From Spinellus fusiger (lineage: Eukaryota > Mucoromycota > Mucoromycetes > Mucorales > Phycomycetaceae): 64,000 nt of DNA. The stretch lies in the NCBI GenBank assembly GCA_025094145.1, contig JALLLS010000127.1, positions 1-64,000 on the forward strand. Direction: 5' to 3'. The position numbers and the translations under genes were made by a program. The notes beneath the pieces are model-generated. The model had not been told where the DNA came from. It did not search any database and saw nothing but the letters and a program-made list of their open reading frames with translations. Positions 22,691 through 33,499 of this stretch are shown in pieces; the first letter of the stretch is position 1, and each line of letters starts with the position of its first letter.

Positions 22691-23655
22691 GTCAAAAAAA
22701 TAAGAACTAAGGAAAACAATGAGCCCATTTAATCAACTGCTATGACATGAAAGACAGATTCGCTGGTTTCTATGTTGGCTCTGACTCTGGCTCTGGCTCT
22801 GAGCTGTAGAAACTCACCTAACTATTCAGTAGAGTAGGGGTGGTTAAAGATGACTTGAAAAAAATAAAAGTGATCAGCACGCTTCACTTGTGACGTCACC
22901 TTTGCCATCAGAGGAGCTATTTACACCAGTCTCACTACACACCTTAAGGTTTTTAGGATATAAACGGAAGAAATGAAGCCACTATTACAACTCAGCCAGT
23001 AAACTTATTGTTTAACATAATGCGTTATCCTTAAGCCCACAGTATTTGCAGTATAACACGGCTTAAGAAAGATATATTACAGAACCTACAAAGTCAACTC
23101 TAGTGGTAATTATCCAAAAGAGAGAGCCAATCTTAATTGTGTTAAGAATATTATAGCCACTCATTGAATCCATATCCATAATTACTTCAGCAGCTATCTC
23201 ATTGTAACTGGTATTAATTAACAGGATAATGTCCTATTATCAATAAATAAAAACAATAGAAGGAGGTGATAGACACTAAAAAAGACTATTAATAAGCTTA
23301 TTCTAATCTACAAAACACTTATTTTAGTGTTATTAATAAATAAAGACCCTCAAGTCAGTCTCAGGTGGTCATTTACAGGGTCAGTAATGTCTAGGGTATA
23401 CTCTCTAGTGCTATCTATCTCCCAAGGATAAAGTGTTAGGATTTTAGAGTATAGACTCTATTGCTATGAGGGAATAGACTTAGGCAGTAGATATATTCAT
23501 AATATAATATTAGTTATACTATTATAATAAACAAGAAATTAGACATTTGTGAATCTTTTGATTTCAAATGTCTTTTCGTAAAAGGTAATTATTTTTCATT
23601 ACGTAACAGAAAGGTAGTGTCACTACTTAAAGGTCAGAATAGACTTTGTGTGTGG
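22691..23655. other. intergenic, no gene seen
   Basis: Upstream region of the complex I gene plus AT-rich DNA. A GGCTCT-type short repeat (ctctgactctggctctggctctgag) lies at about 22780. No element or RNA gene was recognised. Confidence 0.5.
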
Positions 23656-24603
23656 CTGTAGAAGAGTTTGGCCTGTGGACTATGTAGACCTGTTTGGGAT
23701 CCAATTCTTCTACTACCACGCACGCGCAAAGAAAGACATCGTCTACTAAAATGGAGGATTGCTTGGTTACCACCAACACCTTCAGTTCCTTGCCAATGTG
23801 GCCACCCATCTGCCAATCGGGACCACTTTCTCACTTGCACATTCGTTGACCATGAACGCTCCACGTTCTTGTTTTTCTTAGTTCCTGCACCACCACAAGA
23901 CATTCATCCAATTGACTATTGTCTAAATCTTCTGCCGCGCACGGTTAAGTCTTTTGTTAAATGGTGAGATCTTTGGCCCAGTTTTTTAATACTGCTGCAA
24001 GCCATTGATCGAGCCACGTCTACTCGAGACTTTAAGGTAGAGCCATCAGCTGGTAGCTTGCTCATTGAGGCTGCTGATGGGTGTATTGAGCGGGAACGCC
24101 AACGCCGCCATAGAGTGCAAAGACTCCTGCAGCAACAGACGCTGTATCCTCACCTCTCCGATCTCTCCTCTACCACCCATTCTTAACCCGTTTAGCAAAG
24201 CCAGAAGCTGCTAGTGTAGTTGCTGTATTTGTGTCCTCAGGATTGTCCGAGTTATTTTGAGTATCCCTCGTTGGATTTCGAATCACCACAGGATGACGGT
24301 TATCTTTTTGGTGTCTTAGTTTCCTTGCTGACTTTATGGCCTTTTGGATGTCTATTCATAATTCTCATTTACAATCATTTCTCATGTTTCATCATTTTTC
24401 ATCATTTTTCCCTCATTGAGGTTTTATATTCTCTTTTCTTTCCGTTTCTTCTCTCTTTGCATTATTTTTTTCACTTATGTATTTGAAGTGTTTCAATGTT
24501 TATTCTTTTTTTTTCAAACGATCTTAGGGTGGCTAAAATGCCCAATGCGCGAATAGCAACTAACACCCAAAAATAAAAATACTTTGAACTGTAGAAGAGT
24601 TTG
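23656..24603 (+). mobile_element. 5'-truncated LINE with 15-bp target duplication
   Basis: CTGTAGAAGAGTTTG occurs at 23656-23670 and 24589-24603, bracketing a plus-strand LINE fragment. It encodes the C-terminus of the reverse-transcriptase polyprotein (WRIAWLPP, then a Cys/His cluster CQCGHPSANRDHFLTC near 23800-23840, later IERERQRRHRVQRLLQQQ), with a stop at about 23967 splitting the frame. The rest (24190-24588) is 3' untranslated sequence ending in an A-rich 'aaataaaaatactttgaa'. The same 3' end recurs at 529-690 in reverse. Confidence 0.88.
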
Positions 24604-24644
24604 AATTGTGTATGCAATATCTATAGCCTTTTATTTATTTATTT

Positions 24645-24838
24645 AAAAAAAAGAAACCTCTCTTTGATAGTGACAATGACAAAATAATCTTCAAATGGAA
24701 TAACACCATTCACCTAGAGAAAGACAATAATGATGTATTGACACAAAATCGACTAGAAGGTTGTATAGAGAGATATGAAAGAACTATTGGCTGTATCAAA
24801 GAGAAAGCATTCGATGATGCAAAAAAAAAATCATAGTA
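24645..24838 (+). other. orphan coding-like segment
   Basis: About 60 codons are open, ending at a TAG near 24837. The composition is protein-like (FDSDNDKIIFKWNN, RLEGCIERYERTIG), but there is no ATG at its start and no recognised family. It lies just right of the LINE and may be a fragment of a disrupted gene or element. Confidence 0.25.
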
Positions 24839-24962
24839 AAGTAAACACCGATTTGTACCCGTTTAAGTATCTTTGCCAAAACGACGATTAAGAGAATACA
24901 AGTTGAATAATGTTTACCAGGGTATGGCTGTAGGTAATTTCATTATAAGATAAATTCAGACG

Positions 24963-26301
24963 TACAGTAAGGGGACAAAAAAATAGACAATTCTTTAAAA
25001 TACAATAGCCTTCATATCATCAATACGCTGTTTTTCCTGTATCAAGAGAAATACAACGTATTTTCTACTTTAATAAAGCCCATATTATGTTAAAGAAAGG
25101 CTTTAGAGTAAGTATATGTTATTTTATTTTATTTTACTTTTAAAAAACTACTACAAATGTAGCTTCAATAATGGGTACTCCCACCCTTATTCTTGATGAC
25201 TTTTTTGCATTCGTACTAGTATTGTCTCAATCAAAGAATTCAATGTTTTTGGCTCAAAAGAATCTTAAGCTTATTGTATTATAGTTTCGAACTTGTCTAT
25301 TTTAACAGAGCCACTGTATCTCTCTTGGACCCTGTCTTTCATATACATCCAAAGGTCTTCAATGAGGTTCAGATCGAATGATTGAGAAGGCCACTCCAAA
25401 CTATCAATTCCTTTCTCTCTCTTTTCTAACCACTTGCTATAATACCTTTGTCAGTGAGTGCTCTATCTTCCATCAATATCAAGTGGCACTCTTGACCCCA
25501 TAAACGTAGCAATGACTCTTTGTAAACCTTTTTTAAACTAAATCAATGGCCTTTTGTTTACTCTTCTCAAGCATCATAAGTTCCGACTTCTCACTGTGAC
25601 AAATAGCGCCCTAAACCATAACTGGGGATCTTCTTTTAAATATGAGAGCAAGACAATATTTTATAGGCTTCTCCACTCTTACGCCAAATGTGACCCACTC
25701 GATTGTTCTTGCCTATTTCGAAACTACTTTTATCGGTCTATATTACCTTTTTTCCCCCATATATCAAAAGTCCAGTAGAGATGCTCTTTGGTAAACTTGA
25801 GTCTTTTTTCTTGATGTGTTTTATTCAGAAAAAGGTTTCTTTATTAATACTCGGCTAAATATACCCTCTTCGTGCAGTACACGTCTAACAGTGCGTTTGC
25901 TGCATTCTTCGGGTATTGCTGCAACTATCTCACTTAAAGTCATTCGTTCATTCTTTCTAATAACGTTCAAAAGGTGTCTTGTTCCTCTTTCATTAAATAT
26001 CTTGGGTCTTCCTGAGCCTTCTTGGCGTTTGGTAGTTCCTCTTGTCTTTTGTTGATTCAGAACATTGTAGATTGTTCGCAGCTTTACTCCAGTTCTTTCA
26101 GCTATTTCTTTTACTTTCATGTTTGCTTGTCGAAAATTAACAATGGTAAGCTTTTGATCGTCTGTTAGTTGCATTGTAAATTAAATATGAATGTAATTTT
26201 ATTAAGGAAGAAAACTGCTACTAATATCTCTTATGTAAGATATGAAATATATCGGATTTCTAAAAATAAATAAAAAGCCAATTTCTTGTCCCACCACTGT
26301 A
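24963..26301 (-). mobile_element. Tc1/mariner element C with both ends
   Basis: The left end TA-CAGTAAGGGGACAAAAAAAT (24963 on) and the right end, inverted, TA-CAGTGGTGGGACAAGAAAT (26301 back) are terminal inverted repeats flanked by TA, the Tc1/mariner target. The transposase is on the minus strand. An intact 117-codon N-terminal frame, 26174-25821, carries two helix-turn-helix regions around a GRPK hinge (the GRPR-like motif). Beyond it the catalytic part is broken by several stops, though WPSQSFDLNLIEDLWM (second Asp region, about 25350-25395) is still readable. Length is about 1.34 kb. It is dead but structurally complete. Confidence 0.88.
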
Positions 26302-27650
26302 CAATCTTTATTTATTTATTTTGGTATCTATGCAATCTATTTCCAGAAAGGGTGTATCTCACTTTCATGATAGGATTTATAACACTATGGACTTTATTAA
26401 AATAGTTTAAGAAGCCACTATGAGGTTGAAGAAAAAGAAAGAGTAGATATTCAGATGAAAATAGAAAGAAAAATTTACCTTATTGATAGTATTCAGGAAT
26501 TCTGTAAATATTTATTAGCAAAACTTGGAGATTATCTCAACTATAAACCCACCCGTCTAATACACATGTATATTTTATATATATCATAATACGCTACTTT
26601 TTATTTGTAAAATCTGCGAATAGTTGGTGAGTGTAAAATAAACTCAATCTCATCTCATAAGTGAGAAAGATAAAGAATCTATAGTCGTATCTTGTGCAAT
26701 AGCTTTGTTACTAAAGGACATTGTAGGATGGAAGAGTAAACAATAGCAATGCAACTGCTAGTCGTCATTTTAGAGATCTCGTAGAGATGAGTGGCTTGTA
26801 AACCCTTCTTAGGCTCTTTTCCTCACTGATAAATCTTGGTCTCTACCATCACGAGAAAGATAAACTTATCCCTGCCTTCACTTTCTTACAACTTTTTTTA
26901 GTATTAGTAGACTTATTTCTTATCCATGGCACTCTTTCTTTTGCACTGAATGCACTGAAATATATCTTTATTTAAACCTCCGAATGATTTTCTTTACCTG
27001 AATACTTTTCCTTCATAATAATCCTACTCTATGACGATATGAGATATAAACTATAAACTTTCAGTCCATAGAGAAAATTGATTCATAAAAATGGAAGTAG
27101 TCTAATACAAGAGTAGCTCATAGTTTGTATAGAAGATATTGGTATCTATGGCTGCTTGGTATCTATGGTTGTTGGGTAACAAGACCATCTCTGTACTCTT
27201 AAGGTAGTCTATCTCATTACAGTGTACTAGTGTCCTATTCATCTTCATTTGAGATGTAAACACCCTTTATATTGTACAAAATACTCTTTAATTGATCCAA
27301 ATAATGCTTAATTGGGTTGGAATCCATATTGACGATTGAACAATGTCAGACATTGGAGTTGGTGTTTATAAATGGCTATTGAACAGTGATAGATGTGTTC
27401 AAGAAGATGCTTTATTTTATCATTTCATTAGCCTTTAATAATACAATCTTAGTTGTCTTTAGATAATAACCAGTATAAAATAATAAATAATAAATAATAA
27501 ATAATAACCCTAGGTAAAGATGGATTTATTATAGAACATCATTATGACATTAAGTGTAAAAAGGCTTTAATCGGTATAATTCCGAAACAGCCTCGTGAAA
27601 TCCTAGAGACTCCGCAATTCTTTCCTGAAGACCACAACCTTAAGGGATTC
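26302..27650. other. intergenic, no gene seen
   Basis: AT-rich, with short (AATAAAT)n near 27478-27506. I found no open frame with protein character and no element ends. Confidence 0.5.
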
Positions 27651-29030
27651 TACACACCAGGAGATTTTTCTGGCTTTTAGGCGGGGATACCTCCTTCCTT
27701 TTACGAGAGTCCCAAATCTTGCCCTTTTATGGATCTGTGTTTAAAAATCAAAGGTTTGCAAGTATCTGTAATAAAGGGCACTGTGGTTATCAACAGGACC
27801 ACTAGAGAGATAAATGTATATATATTGGGTCTCTAGCAGTGATGAAAAAATAGAGTATTGAATACAAAGGCTAGTCTAAGGAAATCAAAGAGGGTACATG
27901 AACAGGGACACAATATACAATTTGATCACAACTGGTAACTAGGCAACTGTTCTTTAAGCAATTCTTTTTCTTTCTAGAATATTGTTGTAGTCTGCATTAC
28001 TTTGGTAGTTCTGATTAAGCAAATGACTTGTGAAGTTTTTTATTGTTATCTTCTGCTCGAATATAAATACTTGCCAACTACAGTCTGTTGTTCTTCATAA
28101 CTTCTATCCTCTTTATTTTGTTTGCCTTTGTCTGGCATATAAACCAACAGCTGTGATCTGGTGAGTGTATGTTTGTTATGTCTTACATATTAGTCAGTTT
28201 CTATTGTATATTCTTTTACTATAATAAACCCAATGGATCCTTTTAAAAGGCAAAGGCAAGAAGAAGGTGCCAGTGCAAGAGTAATACGACGCACACCTAG
28301 AGTACGTTGATACATTTCGAACTAACTATTTTTATTATTATTTTATTATTAAAAAGGGGTATTGGCACCTAAAAGGATTGGAGTATGATCCTGCCAAACT
28401 GCCAGTCGTTGTTTATGGCACAGGAATAAAGGTAAAAGATGCTGCCAAGTTCAAAGGTCATTGTGTTGATTTGCCAAGAATTTTATATCAATCATTGAAA
28501 AAAGAGACAAAAAGATGGAGATTTTCTTATGGCTGATGTTGATAACTTCGAGCATCGAGAGTAAACATGATTGACCTCTCACCTAATATGAAAAGCTTTT
28601 CTAACAGTTACTCTTATTTTTATTCTCAAGATCTGCCACACTTATAACACAAATAACCTCACCAAGGTATTAGTAAATTTCAACAGTATCCACGCTTGCC
28701 AAGGTTGCGGAATTGTTTGGAACAGAGATTTGAATGCATCAAAGAATATCTATACAATTGCAGAAGAGTGTTTAAAAGGGTCGCCACTGACCAGTTCCAT
28801 TCTGTCGAGAAGCATAGATACTCTTATTTGTATTCATATTATATATCGCCACATCGAAGTTGGTTTCCTTCGGGATTCAGATATTTACAGATAAATTATA
28901 ATAATAATCTTTATTTAAAAATTAACATGAATACATAATTTATTTTTGCTCCTTTTCAAATCGATGTGTCATTTTTAAACAATTGTAGTTGACTATTTCC
29001 TTTTATATCCTAAAGATCTCCTGGTGTGTA
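27651..29030 (+). mobile_element. Fanzor-bearing TIR element, copy 2
   Basis: It has the same inverted ends as copy 1 (TACACACCAGGAGATTTTTC at left, AAGATCTCCTGGTGTGTA at right), the same TA flanks and the same internal organisation. Scattered substitutions and small indels separate the two along the whole 1.38 kb. Flanking sequences differ, so this is an independent insertion rather than part of a segmental duplication. It ends 69 bases before the ATG of the Rho-GEF gene at 29100. Confidence 0.85.
28233..28896 (+). pseudogene. Fanzor remnant, copy 2, with start codon preserved
   Basis: This copy keeps an ATG at 28233 and a basic N-terminus, MDPFKRQRQEEGASARVIRR, ended by TGA at about 28310. 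After an AT-rich junction it enters the same C-terminal block as copy 1: YWHLKGLEYDPAKLPVV, VKDAAKFKGH, PRILYQSLKK, then KICHTYNTNNL and HACQGCGIVWNRDLNASKNI near 28700-28750, followed by an open tail to about 28893. The RuvC-containing middle is missing at the same point as in copy 1. No functional nuclease can be made. Confidence 0.75.
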
Positions 29031-29099
29031 CAGAGCATAATAAATAATAATAATAATATAATAATAATAATAAAACACAAGCAGTTGACTTTAGCACTC
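29031..29099 (+). promoter_or_regulatory. Rho-GEF leader with (AAT)n
   Basis: The 69 bases between the transposon end and the ATG are mostly an AAT/ATA microsatellite (29039-29072). There is no room for a normal promoter here, so transcription probably starts within or beyond the Fanzor-bearing element. Confidence 0.5.
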
Positions 29100-32000
29100 A
29101 TGATGTACAGCACTCATGAGAACTCAAAAAGTTACTTGGACACCTCACACTCAAGAATTAGTTATGACGAGCACACCACTGCATTCAACACACCCGCTCG
29201 TACCCCCACCCCCACCCCCATAGTCATGGACAAAGCACAAGATGAACGTATTGCTGCTCTAAGAAAAGCAATACAGGAACAGACACTATTAATATCGACA
29301 CTAAAAGAGACGCCTCAGAGAAATAGAGAAATAGGCCTGGACGAGCTAAAGTCTCGTATTCGTTCTGTCTCTCAAGAACTCACTCATGCCAACTACGGAA
29401 CAAAACCCTCACATTGGTGGACACGCTACCAGTCCAATGTACGCCAGCTAGAAACAATCAATGACCAGCATAAATCATTGAAGAAAGAACTTGACTATCT
29501 GACTGAGACAAGTATAAAGGATTTGAACGCAAAGTTAACAGTAGAAATCAACACACTCCAACAAGCAAGACTCGCATCCCACCTATCCAAAGACCTTGCT
29601 TTATGCGTAGACACACCAGAGAAACCACTATCAGAAGCAGAGCGTATTAGAAAAAAGGCACAGGCCATGGTAGCAGCACGACTGAACAGAAATGTAGTAT
29701 CTCATAGCTATTCTCCAGACAGACAAAGACACATTGATGATGTTGACTACCAACAACACCTTAATAGAATCAATAGCTTAAGAGAAAAGATAGATCAGAA
29801 TAAAAAGGATACATCAACACTCCTGTTTCATGATATAGCAATAATAGAAAAGAGTATCAAGGAAGGCCAGATATTGCTTCGTCAACGCCAAATGTTTGAA
29901 CAAGGACACTATCTTGGCAAAGAAGTAGCCCACTTTATCGATACATTGGATGTACACACATCCCAAAACAAAACTGGATCTGGCTACAGTGCAATATCAG
30001 GATCAAACTCCCTATCTGCCCATAGACTGCCTACTATTGTTACTCCTGCAGAAAGTGTTTCCAGTGCACCACCTGTCCCTACTTCACAAAGACCAGGGTC
30101 TCCAAGATCAGCAGTGGATATCAAGGCAGAAGCACAAAAACGGATTGATCAACGTCGTCAATTCATCATGGCACAATCCACTATTCCACTCGATATAAAG
30201 GCTTCGACCAAGCCAGGTGAGACAAATATGAGTGAGGTTGAGAAGGCTGCTCAGGAGCGTCTTCTTCAAGCAGAGGCAGAAGCAAGAGAAAGACTCGAGT
30301 TGATGCGTGAAAAGAGAAATAAGAACAGACAAGAGGCCCTTGAAGCTGAACAAAAGAGGAAACGGGCAGCAGAAGAAGCTAAAAAAGAGGCAGAGGCTCA
30401 GATGCTAAAGGAAAAAGAACGTATGGAGAGAGAGGAAAAGGAGAAGAAAGAAAGAGTCAGGGAAGCATTGGAAGCCCATGCATTGAAGGAAAAGGCCATT
30501 GAGCTTGAACGTCAACGTGAAAAAGAGGTAGAAGAGAAACTACTTCAGAGAGAATGGGCGCTGAAGAGAGAGAAAGAAGAACATGCGGCTTTGGAGATAC
30601 GACAAAGAAAGGCTCGATTGGCTGCTCAACAGGCTGCCAAGGAAAAGCTAGTAAGACAAGAAGAGATAGAGAGACAGTCTCGAGAAATCAAAGCAGCAAG
30701 AATAGAAGAGTTGAGACGGCGCAAAGAATGGGAAGAGACAGAGAAGAAACGCCGACAAGAAGAACAGGCTTTACAGGAGGAAGAACAGCGAAGACTGCAA
30801 GGGGAAATAGTAAAGCAAGAAGATGAAGCAAGAAGGAAGAGAGATGAGAAAGAGCGAGAGAGAAATCAATATGAAAAGAGGCTACAAGAAGAAAGACAGA
30901 AGCAGAAGCAAGAGGAGGAAGAGAGTAAGAAGCGACAAGAAGAAGCTTTGGAAGAAAAAATGCGAAAACAACATGACAAAGCCATTACAAAGGATGATAC
31001 AGCAGGCACAAGTGGCTATGGTGTTGATATTGAAGATGAAGTCGATTTTAGTACTAGTAAGACATACACTTAATGAATACTCTACAGGTTCAGGTCATTG
31101 ATTGCTCTTTGTGTAGTCTATCGTGTAAAATCTTTGTATGAGTATCGTGGAGTAAGAGAGGGCGATATTTCATTCATTGAAGATGAGATGATCAAGGCAT
31201 ATCCCTCAAAGGACAATACAAGTGATTGGTGGTATGGAACATCATTATCAACTAATGCAATTGGATTCTTTCCTCGTACTTATGTGGAGGTCATTGAGCA
31301 AGGTAGGTGGTTGTATGGATAATGATAAGACTATCTATTGAACACTTTATCATAAAGCTTTTCGAACAAAAGCTTTGTACGAATTTAAGAAAGAAAGAGA
31401 TGATGATTTGGGCTTTATGGAGAATGATATTATTGTTGTTCAACCTTTCCAAGACCAATTGAGTGAATGGTGGTATGGTTCGCATGAAGAAACAAAAGAG
31501 TTTGGCTATTTCCCAAAGACATACGTTGAGCGTATTACTCCTGGTAAGACAGTCTATAGCCACCTACTTGTATTAATATTAAACTATGTGGGATAGCTTT
31601 GGTAAAGAGCCCAATCCATGACACTCGGTCTGAATCCAACCATGAGATGTCTATTGCAGCCAACAGCACTTATAAACATCCTTTATATCGTAGTGACAGT
31701 GGAGGACTTCTCACTACTTCTGATAGCCATCTACCACGCGGCACATCAGCTCCTAACACACCCATTATTAAAAAGGCTGATTTAAGTGTGAGCAAGGCTG
31801 AATTCTATAAAAGAAGAAGAGCTGCTAGTAATGTTAGTGTTATGAATAACGGTACATCTGGCGTGTCTTTTCCTTTGATATCACAACCAGAAAATATATC
31901 TGTCAATACATGGGCTAGTGGTATGGAGGAGTGCAGGCTGAGCACAATGTCCTCTGAAGAAAAGAGTCGTCAAGAGGCAATATATGAACTTATCAGTACA

Positions 32001-33368
32001 GAGAGAGGATATCTTCAGGACCTTCAAATGATCATGCATGTAGGTTTCCAGGCTATGAGTTTATCTTTGTATTTATGTACTTTACTACCTTAGGTGTTCT
32101 TTATTGATACAGGAAAATATTTAACGCAAGAAGAACAAGATGTTGTATTCTCCAATATCGACGATCTTTTACTATGCAATACAGCTTTGTTCAGTGATTT
32201 AGACACTCGACAAAAACTGGGAGAAGGTGTCATAAGCAATGTTGGTGATATCTTTCTCAAACACGTAAGATTATTTGATTTATTTTCTTCTTGTTTTCTT
32301 CTTCTGACAGTATCTGTATCTCTAGATTGAGAGCTTAAAGTGCTACTCAACTTACTGCCGAAACCAGTCATTTGCAAGCAGGTTCTTGCAAAAGAAACGG
32401 GAGAAGGATCAATGGTTTGAAGTATTTCTAAAGGTAATGTGTTGTTTTTCTGTAAAAAAAATATGGATTATCTTTGTATTAATATATTCTAGACTGCAAG
32501 GACACGCCCAGAATGCCGTTCTTTAGATCTTTCACACTTTTTATTAGAGCCTATGCAGCGTATTACTCGATATCCACTTTTACTTCGACAGGTACAAATG
32601 CAGACATTATACTATTATTAATATGCTTTTGTCGATGTATAGATTTTGAAATTTACACCCAAAAAGCATCCAGACTATGGTTTAATGCGATCAGCTATTG
32701 TGGAATCTGAAAACGTATTAGAAATAGTCAATGAGGAAACTCGGCGATACGAAAACCAGCAAAAAATGGATGAACTAGGTCGAATTTTGGACATGGAGAA
32801 CTATGAAGTAAGTTGTCCTCTATTATTATTTTAATGAAGCTTTATTCACTAAAATGACACTATCACAGCACCTTAATGTAAAAGGAAGAGAGTTTGTAAT
32901 AGAAGGAATTCTCTACAAAGCAAAGAGCGGCCGTAAACTACATGCTTACATGTTTAACGATATATTGATCTTGGCTGAGCCATTAAAAAGCCTCAGCTCG
33001 AAGGGTTATTTGTACAGTCTATATCGTGAAGTAAGCTTTATCATTTAATCAAGAATAACATATTGATCAATGAATATTTTATTAGCCAATGAGTATTGAT
33101 AGTGTTAGCATACGTCAACAACAAAATATGACACTCAAACCATCTTTTGGAAATAATTCTGGTAAAGAAAGAATTGTCTGCTATAAAAAGGAATACTTGA
33201 AGCTTACTTGCTACTAAAATTACAGATGATATAAGTTTTCAGATTGTGTACGGTAATAGTGTAATAGCTGTGAAGACATCTACTATGAGTCAGAAGCGCC
33301 AATGGATTACCCAAGTTCAGCACTACAGCGCATTGAAATCAACAATTTATAGACAACAACAGTTTTAA
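29100..33368 (+). CDS. coiled-coil/SH3/SH3/DH/PH Rho-family GEF
   Basis: It should load GTP on a Rho-family GTPase (Cdc42/Rho), probably at endocytic or growth sites by analogy with intersectin-long. Eleven exons join in phase to 1231 residues: 29100-31056, 31117-31302, 31358-31543, 31597-32039, 32094-32264, 32326-32433, 32493-32591, 32643-32807, 32869-33030, 33086-33161, 33226-33368. The N-terminal half has coiled coils and a long Lys/Glu/Arg-rich helix (about 400-635). Two SH3 domains follow (KSLYEYRG ... DWWYGTS ... GFFPRTYVE, then KALYEFKK ... EWWYGSH ... GYFPKTYVE). The DH domain runs from [19 protein letters not shown] to [18 protein letters not shown] domain follows ([13 protein letters not shown] ... 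[12 protein letters not shown]). No EH domains are present. The earlier in-frame ATG at 28989 lies inside the transposon end and is not favoured. Confidence 0.88.
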
Positions 33369-33499
33369 TAAAAAGAATCATGATAGGCTAGTCATTAAGG
33401 CACATATATTCTGGTTTGAATTATCATTTCTTATTTATTAAAGAGAATAAGGTTAGAAGATAGCAGTTCGTAAAAAAAACAGTTACATCCTTTTGTCAG

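Noticed and set aside
28989..29099. Upstream in-frame start for the Rho-GEF
   Set aside because: The extra N-terminus would be translated from the transposon terminal repeat and an AAT microsatellite; the ATG at 29100 begins protein-like sequence. Kept only as a possibility in the findings.
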